47,329 nucleotides of DNA from JBOHWJ01 sp050736615 (GTDB lineage Bacteria > Desulfobacterota > Binatia > Binatales > Binataceae): positions 1 through 47,329 of the forward strand of contig JBOHWL010000050.1 in the NCBI GenBank assembly GCA_050736615.1, in the 5' to 3' direction. The translations under genes and the position numbers were made by a program. The first letter of the stretch is position 1, and each line of letters starts with the position of its first letter. The notes under the pieces were generated by a model. It made no database searches. It saw only the letters and a list, made by a program, of their open reading frames with translations, and had not been told where the DNA came from. Of the stretch, positions 33,833 to 41,757 are shown piece by piece.

Positions 33833-34567
33833 TCAATTTTCCTTATCCAGTTCGTCAAGCGCACCGCTTATCTGGCTGAGCGCCGCGAGCGCGGCGGTCT
33901 CACTGCGCAACCGATTGACACCCAGCCCAGCCGGAATGAAACCGGCGGCGCGCATTGCCGCCTGCTCGGCGCAATCGAAATCGCCCTCTGGTCCGCAGGC
34001 GACGATGATTGTGGACGGCCGTGCCGCACGGACGATCGCGGCGGCTGGTTGGGCACCGGCCAGACACGTCAACGCGAGCGTTAGCGACGGAAGCCGGCGC
34101 ACCATCGTACTCACGTCGCGAGCTTGCGCGACTATCAGGGCCTTCGCGCCGAGTGACTGTTTGGCGGCGGCAAGCGCCAGCCGATTCCATCGCGCGCGCC
34201 GCTCCGCGCCCGGGTAACGAGCAACCCCGCGTGAGCATAGCAAAGGCCACAATTCGGCGGCGCCCAGTTCCGCCGCTTTTTCCACCATGAAATCCATGCG
34301 TGGACCTTTGATTATCGCCGCGGCCAGAATGAGTTTAGCGCATAGGCGCGCGCTTTCGCGCGAGTGGATTTCCACCAGCCCGCAGGTTCTCTCATAAGCG
34401 ATCAGCGACCCACCGTACTCGGCGCCGCCGGCTACCAGCAAGCGGATTTCGTCGCCCGCCTTTAGCCGCATCACATCGCGCATATGATGCAACTCCGCGC
34501 CGCTCACGCGTACCAGGTTACCGTTCAACGCGGAGGCATCGATCACGAAACGTGGGACGCGATTCAT
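33833..34567 (-). CDS. rsmE: 16S rRNA (uracil-1498-N3)-methyltransferase RsmE
   Basis: 244 residues from the ATG at 34567, which overlaps the prmA stop by ATGA. The SPOUT fold has ELHHMRDVMRLKAGDEI at the PUA-like N-terminus, the KGPRMDFMVEKAAELG stretch, and the SAM knot CGPEGDF with LGVNRLRSETAAL. RsmE methylates U1498 near the decoding site. It follows prmA, a very common gene order. Confidence 0.95.
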   Translation of the reverse strand: MNRVPRFVIDASALNGNLVRVSGAELHHMRDVMRLKAGDEIRLLVAGGAEYGGSLIAYERTCGLVEIHSRESARLCAKLILAAAIIKGPRMDFMVEKAAELGAAELWPLLCSRGVARYPGAERRARWNRLALAAAKQSLGAKALIVAQARDVSTMVRRLPSLTLALTCLAGAQPAAAIVRAARPSTIIVACGPEGDFDCAEQAAMRAAGFIPAGLGVNRLRSETAALAALSQISGALDELDKEN

Positions 34568-35460
34568 CGCCGCAGCACCAGCGCCGTCCATCCGCTATCG
34601 GTGCGCGAGTCAATTAGTGTCAACCGCGGCTGATAATGCCACAGCACATCGGCGGCTTCGCGCGCGAGAATGCCGGCAAGCACCAGATGTCCGCGAGGTG
34701 CCAGGTGGCTGATCAGCCCGGGAGCCATATCGATTAAGGTCGAGCTCAGGATATTCGCCGTGATTAAAGGATAGCTGCCGCGAACCCAGTCAAGCGGAGT
34801 GGAGGCAAAATTAATCCGCTCAGCGACAAGGTTGAGGCTGGCGTTTTCGCGCGCATTGTCGAGTGCGGCCGCGTCACAATCGATCGCGGTCACCTGATTT
34901 GCGCCGAGTTTGATCATCGCGAGCGCGAGAATACCGGAGCCGGTACCCACGTCGAGCGCGCGCCGCGGCTTGACCGTTTCATAAAGCTCCTCGAGCGCGC
35001 GCAGGACACCGTAAGTTGAGCGGTGATGGCCGGTGCCAAAGGCCTGTCCGGGCTGAATCACGATGGGAAGACGGGTGCCGTTGGTGGCGGCCACCGCCCA
35101 CGGCGGCACGATCATGAAGCGGCGTCCGATCCGCATAGGGCGGAAGCGCGTTTGCCACTCCGTTGCCCAACCGGGGTCGGAAAGGCGCGCAAAATTATGG
35201 ATGGTACATCCGGCTAGCTCGTTAACCGCCGCGACGCCCAGCCTCGCATTTGCGCGCGCGCTCGCCGGGGAGCCGGCAAAATAAACTTCGAGGTGAACTT
35301 TCCCCCTACGGGCGACGCCATTGGGCGATACCCTTTCCGCCAGCGCGCATCCAAGCGCGCCATGCTCGACCATGATAGCCGCCGCGTCGTCCGCCATCGC
35401 GGCGAGCGTTTCCACGACCACCTTTGTGTATGCCTGCGGTTTACGGCGCGCCGCGATCAT
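34564..35460 (-). CDS. prmA: Ribosomal protein L11 methyltransferase PrmA
   Basis: 298 residues from the ATG at 35460, near the normal family length; a TTG at 35520 would add 20 residues. PrmA trimethylates L11. WATEWQTRFRPMRIGRRFMI, the substrate-pocket segment PGQAFGTGHHRST, motif I ALDVGTGSGILALAMIKLG, and the NPPY-type position reading TANILSSTL are all as expected. The N-terminal domain is divergent and Ala-rich. It heads the leftward prmA-rsmE-gshB operon and is divergent from the glycerophosphodiesterase. Confidence 0.92.
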   Translation of the reverse strand: MIAARRKPQAYTKVVVETLAAMADDAAAIMVEHGALGCALAERVSPNGVARRGKVHLEVYFAGSPASARANARLGVAAVNELAGCTIHNFARLSDPGWATEWQTRFRPMRIGRRFMIVPPWAVAATNGTRLPIVIQPGQAFGTGHHRSTYGVLRALEELYETVKPRRALDVGTGSGILALAMIKLGANQVTAIDCDAAALDNARENASLNLVAERINFASTPLDWVRGSYPLITANILSSTLIDMAPGLISHLAPRGHLVLAGILAREAADVLWHYQPRLTLIDSRTDSGWTALVLRR

Positions 35461-35738
35461 TTCCGATACCCATGCACGGCGCGCGGCGATTGCGCAATAC
35501 CCGCGCCACTCGGGCGACAATTATGATACGGAAAAAATGGTCTATGGTCCTGGCGACGCGTGGACACACGCATTGTCTACGCCAAACGGCCACGCGGTTC
35601 CTTTCGCGAGCCGCAGGTTACCCACAAGATGTTGAAAGTTGGTTCGGCCGCGATTGCCCCACGGCCGTCGGGATAGGAAACTCGCATGTTGACGCAGGCG
35701 CAAGTATCGTTGATATGCGGTGAGTGGATGACGCGGAG

Positions 35739-36437
35739 ATGTTGATCATAGCCCATCGGGGAGCAAGCGGCCATTTCCCTGAGAATACGCTCTGTGCCTT
35801 CCGTGGCGCCCTCGAATGCGGCGCCGACATGTGCGAACTCGACGTTCACCTTACACGCGACGGCGCGCTCGCCGTCATCCATGACGATACGGCCGATCGC
35901 ACGACCGACGGAATTGGGCCAGTTAAAGCGATGACTTTAGCCGAATTGAAGCGGCTCGACGCGGGCGGTCGCTTCCCGCAATTCAAAGGAGAGCGGGTGC
36001 CGACGCTGGATGAGGTCTTCTCCTTGTTGAGGGGCCGCTGCGCGCTGAATATCGAGCTCAAAGCGCCCGAGGTTGAAACCAGGGTCTGCGCTTGTGTCGG
36101 TGTTTACGACGCCTTCGACACTGCCATCGTATCGAGTTTCGATTGGGCGGCTTTGGCTCGCGTTAAGGACATTGACGGCCGTATACGGATTGGGTTGCTC
36201 GCCAAGCGCGGCGCGACGCGGATGCTGTCGGCAGCTGTGGCGATGGGTGCCGACGCGATTCATCCCCGCGTTGATTTCGTCAATCAGGCTCTCTGCGGTG
36301 CGGCGCATGAGCGCAACCTTGAGGTCCATGCGTGGACGGCGGATGATCCCGCGTTGATAGCGCGGCTGATCGCATGTGGCGTCGACGGCATCATGACCAA
36401 CTATCCTGAGCGGCTGCGCGCATTGGTGGGGCGCTAA
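35739..36437 (+). CDS. Glycerophosphodiester phosphodiesterase
   Basis: 232 residues from the ATG at 35739; an in-frame GTG at 35724 is the alternative, and neither has a clear ribosome site. The GDPD signature is intact: IIAHRGASGHFPENTL, CELDVHLTRDG with the metal Glu and Asp, VIHDDTADRTTDG with the catalytic His, and NIELKAPE. It cleaves glycerophosphodiesters to glycerol-3-phosphate and an alcohol, and the lack of a signal peptide points to the cytoplasm. It ends 2 nt before dnaG, so the two are probably co-transcribed. Confidence 0.93.
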   Translation: MLIIAHRGASGHFPENTLCAFRGALECGADMCELDVHLTRDGALAVIHDDTADRTTDGIGPVKAMTLAELKRLDAGGRFPQFKGERVPTLDEVFSLLRGRCALNIELKAPEVETRVCACVGVYDAFDTAIVSSFDWAALARVKDIDGRIRIGLLAKRGATRMLSAAVAMGADAIHPRVDFVNQALCGAAHERNLEVHAWTADDPALIARLIACGVDGIMTNYPERLRALVGR

Positions 36438-36439
36438 GC

Positions 36440-38251
36440 GTGCGCTTCGGGCAAGACAAGATTGAGGAAGTCAGAGCGCGCGCCGACATCGTCGAGATCG
36501 TCGGCGCGCAAGTGCGATTGCGGCGTGCTGGGCGTAATTTTATCGGTCTTTGCCCTTTTCACAATGAAAAGACGCCGTCGTTTACGGTCAACGCGGAGCG
36601 GGGATTCTTCCATTGTTTCGGATGTGGCGTGGGGGGCACCGTGTTCGACTTCGTGATGCGCGCGGAGGGCCTGAATTTTCCCGAAGCCCTGCAATCACTC
36701 GCCAATCGCTACCATATCGCGCTGCCGCTACAGGAACAGGGAGGACCCGCCGCCAGTGAGCGCGAGGCGATGACGCGAGCCAATCAAACCGCGGCCGAAT
36801 TCTTCGCCCATGTCTTGTGGAATACTGACGACGGCGCGCTGGCGCGCGACTATCTGAAAAAACGCGGCATCATGAGCGCGACCGCCCGGCACTTTTTGCT
36901 TGGTTTCGCGCCCGCGCGGCCAGCCAATCTGACCGCCATTCTAAAAAAGCGCGGACTGGCCGAGGCGGGCCTGCGGCTCGGACTTACCCGCCAGGGCGCG
37001 AGCGAGTCCGCGAGCCGCGGCCAAAGTCAATTGGCGGGCGAGTCCGCGAGCCAAGGTCAGTCCGCGGGCGGCTCTTATTACGACATGTTCCGCGCACGCT
37101 TGATGTTCCCGATTCGCGACGCGCAAGGACGGGTCATCGCCTTTGGCGGGCGTGTGCTTGATCAGCGGCTGCCGAAGTACATCAACTCGCCGGAATCGCC
37201 GCTCTATTCGAAAGCGCGCGCACTCTATGGAATTTGCGAGGCGCGTCAGGCGATCGCGGCTGCCGATCGCGCGCTCGTGGTTGAGGGTTATCTCGACGCG
37301 ATGGCGCTATGGCAGGCGGGTTTCAAGGAGACCGTTGCCACGCTCGGCACCGCGCTAACGACTGAGCAGTTGCGCATGCTGAGCCGCTATTCGCGCAATA
37401 TCGTAGCCTGCTTCGACGGTGACGAAGCGGGGCGCAAGGCTTCGTTGCGCGCGCTGGAAGTTTTCCTGCAGGCGGGGCTCCTGGGCAAGGGAATTTTCAT
37501 CCCGGCCGGTTATGACCCGGATACCCTGGTACGCGAGCGCGGCGCCGATGCGATGCGCGAATTGGTTGCGGCGTCCGAATTGCTGATTGATTACTTCATG
37601 CGTGAACAGGCGGCCGCCGCGCGCGAATCGCTGAGCGCACGCGCACGCGCGGCCGAGCGTGTTGCCGAGGTCTTAGCGAAGATTACCAACCCGTTTGAAT
37701 TCGACCTGCTCGCGCGTAAGGCCGCCGGCACGCTCGGGGTGGGCGAGGAACTCTTGCGCAAGCAGGCCCGCCGCGGTTCGAAGATTGCCGCGGCCCACCG
37801 CACCGATTCGGCGCGGGCGACAGACTCGGCAGGCAAGCGCGATGCGGCCAGCGAGGCTGAAATTGGATTAATCGCGATCGCGCTGCGATTTCCGGAACTG
37901 CTCGCGGAAATCGCGGCGGATGCGCCCGCGAGCGCTTTCGATGACCGCCTGCTCGGCGCGATTCACGACGAAATCTTTAATGCCCGCGACCGCGTACTTG
38001 AAAGCGAGCTTCTCGGGCGGCTTACCGAGACTCAGCGTGAAGGCGTGAGCGCGCTGATGGTCGGCCCGTTGATGGAAGATGCAACCGCCGCGCGGGCGCT
38101 TGCTATCAGTTACGCGAATAGTATCGCGCGGCGTAATCGCGACCGCGCGGTTGTGGGACTGACGCGCTCGGCGGCAAGCGGCAACGAGCAGGACGCGATC
38201 AAAGCCGCGCAGGCCGTCATTGCCCTCAGACGACAAGCGCAAGGTCATTGA
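36440..38251 (+). CDS. dnaG: DNA primase DnaG with a repeat-derived insertion
   Basis: 603 residues. DnaG makes RNA primers at the fork. The zinc finger has C38, H41, C59 and C62 (CPFHNEKTPSF, CFGCGVGG). The catalytic core has RARLMFPIRD, AFGGRVLDQRLPKYINSPE, and the Toprim motifs VVEGYLDAMAL and CFDGDEAGRKA. The C-terminal helicase-binding domain is divergent. Between the RNAP-basic helices and YYDMFRARLMFPI, at about residues 184-211, there is a Ser/Gly/Gln-rich insertion with two 12-residue units, ESASRGQSQLAG and ESASQGQSAGG, not found in E. coli DnaG. The DNA matches the intergenic repeat family. The start is GTG. A second low-complexity linker lies near residue 455. Confidence 0.96.
   Translation: MRFGQDKIEEVRARADIVEIVGAQVRLRRAGRNFIGLCPFHNEKTPSFTVNAERGFFHCFGCGVGGTVFDFVMRAEGLNFPEALQSLANRYHIALPLQEQGGPAASEREAMTRANQTAAEFFAHVLWNTDDGALARDYLKKRGIMSATARHFLLGFAPARPANLTAILKKRGLAEAGLRLGLTRQGASESASRGQSQLAGESASQGQSAGGSYYDMFRARLMFPIRDAQGRVIAFGGRVLDQRLPKYINSPESPLYSKARALYGICEARQAIAAADRALVVEGYLDAMALWQAGFKETVATLGTALTTEQLRMLSRYSRNIVACFDGDEAGRKASLRALEVFLQAGLLGKGIFIPAGYDPDTLVRERGADAMRELVAASELLIDYFMREQAAAARESLSARARAAERVAEVLAKITNPFEFDLLARKAAGTLGVGEELLRKQARRGSKIAAAHRTDSARATDSAGKRDAASEAEIGLIAIALRFPELLAEIAADAPASAFDDRLLGAIHDEIFNARDRVLESELLGRLTETQREGVSALMVGPLMEDATAARALAISYANSIARRNRDRAVVGLTRSAASGNEQDAIKAAQAVIALRRQAQGH
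36997..37071 (+). repeat. Dispersed repeat copy R7, inside dnaG
   Basis: The 15-mer GCGAGTCCGCGAGCC occurs at 37002-37016 and again at 37038-37052, a 36-bp period, so the reading frame is kept. It is the same core as the intergenic copies. Confidence 0.8.
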
Positions 38252-38280
38252 CATTCGCTCATTCGGCAATCTCAATAATT

Positions 38281-38302
38281 CCCGGCTTGACGCATTGCCG
38301 GG
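38281..38302 (+). terminator. Hairpin after dnaG
   Basis: CCCGGC and GCCGGG (38281-38286, 38297-38302) flank a 10-nt loop and are followed by GCTTAAAAA. It may terminate dnaG ahead of the tRNA. Confidence 0.4.
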
Positions 38303-38327
38303 GCTTAAAAATCCGACTCAAAGTTGG

Positions 38328-38333
38328 TATCAT
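38328..38333 (+). promoter_or_regulatory. Possible -10 box of the CAU tRNA
   Basis: TATCAT lies 25 nt before the tRNA 5' end, and TTAAAA at 38305-38310 lies 17 nt upstream of it, a weak -35. Confidence 0.3.
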
Positions 38334-38358
38334 CAAGGCCGGCTTGATGAAATTCAGA

Positions 38359-38434
38359 GGGCCCATAGCTCAGCCCGGTTCAGAGCTGCCGGCTCATAAC
38401 CGGCTGGTCCCAGGTTCAAATCCTGGTGGGCCCA
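38359..38434 (+). tRNA. tRNA with CAU anticodon (elongator Met or Ile2)
   Basis: 76 nt. The acceptor GGGCCCA pairs with TGGGCCC, and the stem GCCGG/CCGGC closes the loop CTCATAA, giving CAU. The G1-C72 pair and the lack of three G-C pairs in the anticodon stem exclude initiator tRNA. Whether it is Met or lysidine-modified Ile cannot be settled by eye. CCA is not encoded. Confidence 0.95.
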
Positions 38435-38545
38435 TATCATCAGAAGCATCGATTATCGCTGCCGCTTTTAAGCATCACCCATGTCCGGCCAACCGTTCCA
38501 TGTTATCGCGGCAGTCGCTGAACGAGGCTTCCAGCGGAGGAAGAA

Positions 38546-39250
38546 TTGCGTGAGGAGATAGCGCGGCTGATGAGCCTGCAAGCAATCGACCGCGAGTTGC
38601 GTGAACTCGAGGCGGCGCTTGCGGCCGTCGCCGAACGCGTTGACCAGCTTCGCGACCAAACCACCAAACAGCAGGACACCTTGGACACGCTGGTGCGGGA
38701 GGAACAGCAGACCGCCACCTCCCGGCGCCAGCTCGAAAGTGAGCTCGCCGACGGCGAAGCGCGCATCCGCAGCAAGCGGATGCGCCTGAATCAGGTGCGC
38801 ACTGACAAGGAATTGCAGGCGCTCAGCCATGAGGTCGAGTCGCTCAAAGAAGGCAATCAACGCCTGGAAGCCGAATTGCTGGCCTTGATGGAGACGGCGG
38901 AACCGCGCGCGGCCCGGATCAAGGAGCTAACCGGCGAGTTGGCGCGGACGCGGACGGAATTGCTCGCCGCTGAAAAGGAAATTGCCGCGCAGGTCGAGGA
39001 TCTCAAAGTCTCGATCGCCAAACAGCGGCTCGACCGCGACCTCATGGCAAAGGACGTCAACGGCCCCTTGTTGCAGCGCTATCAGATGATTTTCGAGCGC
39101 CGCAACGGTCTGGCTGTGGCTGAGGCAAAGACCGGCACCTGTCAGGGTTGTCGCATGCGCCTGCCGCCGCAGCTCTACAATGAGCTCCAGAAGCATCTGC
39201 AGATCCATTTTTGCCCCAATTGCCAACGCATTCTGTATTACGAAGGCTAA
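38546..39250 (+). CDS. Coiled-coil zinc-ribbon protein (CT398/DUF164-type)
   Basis: 234 residues. Residues about 1-170 form a long heptad-rich coiled coil (LMSLQAIDRELRELEAALAA onward). The end is a C4 zinc ribbon: CQGCRMRLPPQLYNELQ and FCPNCQRILYY. This layout is that of the CT398-like family, proposed to interact with RNA polymerase or with the secretion ATPase chaperones in chlamydiae, and otherwise of unknown function. The start is TTG with GGAGGA about 4 nt upstream. It lies between a tRNA and rnpB, which is a common place for it in several phyla. Confidence 0.88.
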   Translation: MREEIARLMSLQAIDRELRELEAALAAVAERVDQLRDQTTKQQDTLDTLVREEQQTATSRRQLESELADGEARIRSKRMRLNQVRTDKELQALSHEVESLKEGNQRLEAELLALMETAEPRAARIKELTGELARTRTELLAAEKEIAAQVEDLKVSIAKQRLDRDLMAKDVNGPLLQRYQMIFERRNGLAVAEAKTGTCQGCRMRLPPQLYNELQKHLQIHFCPNCQRILYYEG

Positions 39251-39290
39251 GAGACGTCGCCGCGGCGAGCGTGCGATGATAGACTAACGG

Positions 39291-39633
39291 GGCTGGAGTG
39301 GGCCGGGCGATCGCCCCAATTCGGGGAGGAAAGTCCGGGCTCCATAGGGCGGGGTGGCCGCTAACGGCGGCGCGGAGCGATCCGCGGAAAGTGGCACAGA
39401 AAAAATACCGCCCGCCATGGGTAAGGGTGAAAAGGCGGGGTAAGAGCCCACCGGCGCGCGAGTAATCGCACGCACATGTCAAACCCCACCCGGAGCAAGA
39501 CCAAATAGGAGGAAGAGCTGCCCGCTCGCCAATCCTCGGGTATGGTCGCTTGAGCCGGCGGGTAATCGCCGGCCTAGAGGAATGATCGCCACCCGCAAGG
39601 GTACAGAACCCGGCTTATAGGCTCACTCCAGCC
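39291..39633 (+). ncRNA. rnpB: RNase P RNA, bacterial class A
   Basis: P1 pairs GGCTGGAGTG (39291-39300) with CACTCCAGCC (39624-39633). The conserved regions GAGGAAAGTCCGGGCTCC, GGCACAGAAAA, GTAAGAGCCCACC, AGAGGAATGATCGCC and ACAGAACCCGGCTTATAG appear in order. It is the catalytic RNA that trims tRNA 5' ends. A possible -10 box (TAGACT, 39280-39285) precedes it. Confidence 0.97.
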
Positions 39634-39770
39634 TTGCTTGCGGGCTCACGTATTGTCAGACGTTCAGGCAGCTCTATCGCTTGGCGGCGGACGACACGAG
39701 CAGCTCGTCGTGTGAATCCGCCAACGTCGGCGATAAAAGCTTTGGTAGTGCGTCAACGCACGGCTGAAAT

Positions 39771-39810
39771 AAAGGGCCGGGCGCCGCGAGATTGCGCCCA
39801 GCCCTTTTGT
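39771..39810. terminator. Bidirectional terminator between rnpB and the lipoprotein gene
   Basis: GGGCCGGGCGC pairs with GCGCCCAGCCC around a short loop. It is preceded by AAA and followed by TTTT, so it serves both the rnpB strand and the leftward lipoprotein gene, whose stop lies 30 nt away. Confidence 0.7.
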
Positions 39811-39839
39811 CACCACTCAATCAAAGCTGCGGTAGCTTT

Positions 39840-41465
39840 TTAAAAGCGATCGGCAAGCACCAGGCCGTTGTTCAGTAAAAGATAGGTCTCCGGCTCCGCG
39901 AACGGCACGCTGATCCTGATGGGCAGAGCGCCCGCGGCCGGCAGTCCGTTCGATCCTAGCGCGTAAATGTCCACCGTGCCGCCATTAAACAACGGCGGCG
40001 GCGCGGGATTGGAATTTTCCACTTCCACGTAGAGCGCTACTGGCGCGTCGGTGAATTCTTCCGCCGGAAAGACCTGAATCGCATGCGAAAAGCCTGCCGG
40101 AATCGTTGGACCGGCGAATGATCCCAGGGCGGTCAATATCCCCGGCGTACTTACACCATAGGCGAAAATGTTGCCGTCGGTCAGATCGGTGCCATACGAA
40201 AAAGGCGCCTGTCCGGGATCGATGCCCAAGACGGAGTTCCCCGTCGCCACGTTCGCCGTTGGCACCGGATTGATGGTCCCATCAGTTTTGAGAGGGTACT
40301 GGTATATGGCAGGAGCACTGATCGTCGCCGAATAGGGTAGTAACCACAGGTTCGGTTCAGGTGTTACCAGCGGCGGCACCGGCCCACGTTTCTGATCCAC
40401 CTTGCGGCTGAAGGCAAATTGCGGCAGGCATAATCCGGCTTGACAGGACAATGAGATGGTCTGCAGCAGCGTTCCGACCGAGCCGCTGTCCGTCACCGGA
40501 TAAATTAGAAATGACGCCTGACCCACTGTCTGTTCGCTGACAAGATCGATGGTAGCAGCGAGGCCGGGCACCACATCGCCGTTTATTCCACCCACAAACC
40601 AACTGCCCGACGCCGGTAGTGCTACGCTCGAAGCCGCGGCCAATGTGCCATTGTCAGCTATGGTAAATGTGCTTAGCGTCTGCCCGGAACTGCCCCCAAT
40701 GCCATACGCGAAGCTTGCGGGTGCGAGAGCTTGGTTGAGTATGGGGGTCGAGTTGATCGTCTGCAGAGGCGTGCCGCCGATCATACCGGCGTCATCAACG
40801 GGATAGACGTTGAGGCTGAACAAGGTCGGGTCCTCAGTTCCCCGATAGGTCCATACCACCACCGGCAAGAGATCAGGCAGGCTAGAGCCGGAGGGTATAA
40901 ACGCGATCGGATCGGCTCCGGTTAATGTCACTGTGGTAGCCGTGCCGAGGTCCCCATCGTCTTCGATGGGATACTGATAAACGGTCGTGCTTCGCGCGCC
41001 CGGGGCGCCGGCTACATCCGTAACCCAGAGCATGTTGCTATCATAAATCCCGAACAGGTTTGCGGTGGCTGGTAGACCCGAAGCCAGTATCCCAAGTGAC
41101 GTAAGCGTCTGCGTCTTGTCGCTGAAAGCATAGCCCCAAAGGTTTCCGGCCGCATCCAAGCCATAAGCGAAGTTGCCATCGATAGTGAATTCCAGATGGG
41201 CAAGTTCGGCTCCGGTCGTGACTGAACCCACTTGCGTGGTCGCTCCGGTCTTTACATCGGCCGCATATTCCTGAATCTCAGGAGACGCTACTCCGGGCCC
41301 ACTGTTAAAGATAAAAATGCCGCCCGCCGCCACGCCGAACGGCGCGCCCGGCGCGGGGTTCGGCCCCGAGCTGGAAGAGCCGCCACACGCGGCCAAGCTT
41401 AGCGCGATGGCCAGCATCAAAAGTTTACCCGCCGCATCGAACCAACATTCCGTAAACCGCCGCAT
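39840..41465 (-). CDS. Large secreted lipoprotein, beta-propeller-like
   Basis: 541 residues from the ATG at 41465, with GGCGGAAAGGG just upstream; a TTG at 41489 is less likely. The N-terminus is basic and hydrophobic (KLLMLAIALSLAAC), with a lipobox and lipidation Cys at about residue 27, then a Ser/Gly/Pro linker. The rest is low in charge and rich in Gly, Thr, Ser, Pro and beta structure. Repeated segments of the form VxxYPxxDxGxxGT (VYQYPIEDDGDLGT, NVYPVDDAGMIGG, LIYPVTDSGSVGT, YQYPLKTDGTINP) recur about every 70-100 residues, which suggests propeller blades as in 6-phosphogluconolactonase-like folds. No catalytic residues are recognised. Confidence 0.8.
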   Translation of the reverse strand: MRRFTECWFDAAGKLLMLAIALSLAACGGSSSSGPNPAPGAPFGVAAGGIFIFNSGPGVASPEIQEYAADVKTGATTQVGSVTTGAELAHLEFTIDGNFAYGLDAAGNLWGYAFSDKTQTLTSLGILASGLPATANLFGIYDSNMLWVTDVAGAPGARSTTVYQYPIEDDGDLGTATTVTLTGADPIAFIPSGSSLPDLLPVVVWTYRGTEDPTLFSLNVYPVDDAGMIGGTPLQTINSTPILNQALAPASFAYGIGGSSGQTLSTFTIADNGTLAAASSVALPASGSWFVGGINGDVVPGLAATIDLVSEQTVGQASFLIYPVTDSGSVGTLLQTISLSCQAGLCLPQFAFSRKVDQKRGPVPPLVTPEPNLWLLPYSATISAPAIYQYPLKTDGTINPVPTANVATGNSVLGIDPGQAPFSYGTDLTDGNIFAYGVSTPGILTALGSFAGPTIPAGFSHAIQVFPAEEFTDAPVALYVEVENSNPAPPPLFNGGTVDIYALGSNGLPAAGALPIRISVPFAEPETYLLLNNGLVLADRF

Positions 41466-41757
41466 ACCCTTTCCGCCTTCCTTCGGCAATTAACGCGTGC
41501 TCGCGACAATCAATTGCGCTGCATCAAATGATTTAACATCAATTCTCAGCTATTGCAGCCTCAGAATGATAAGTTCGAGTAATTTTCAGCTAGTTATGTG
41601 AGATTGCGATATAGAGTCAGTATGAACCTAAATTGACTAGATAAATGCGTGAGGTTTTGTGTATGCGAAATGTTTCCACGCCTGAAAAAGCGTGGGCAAT
41701 TCGTCAGCCAATCAGGTTGGTTGAGATTTGAAGCGAAATTTGTAGACGGACGGCCGG
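41466..41757. other. 292-nt AT-rich gap
   Basis: It is clearly richer in A+T than the flanks. It holds the leftward promoter of the lipoprotein gene and the end of the ArsA-like transcript. A 6-bp hairpin, CCACGC/GCGTGG, lies at 41676-41695. No gene is seen. Confidence 0.5.

Noticed and set aside
38359..38434. Initiator tRNA-fMet
   Set aside because: It has a G1-C72 pair and lacks the three G-C pairs of the initiator anticodon stem.
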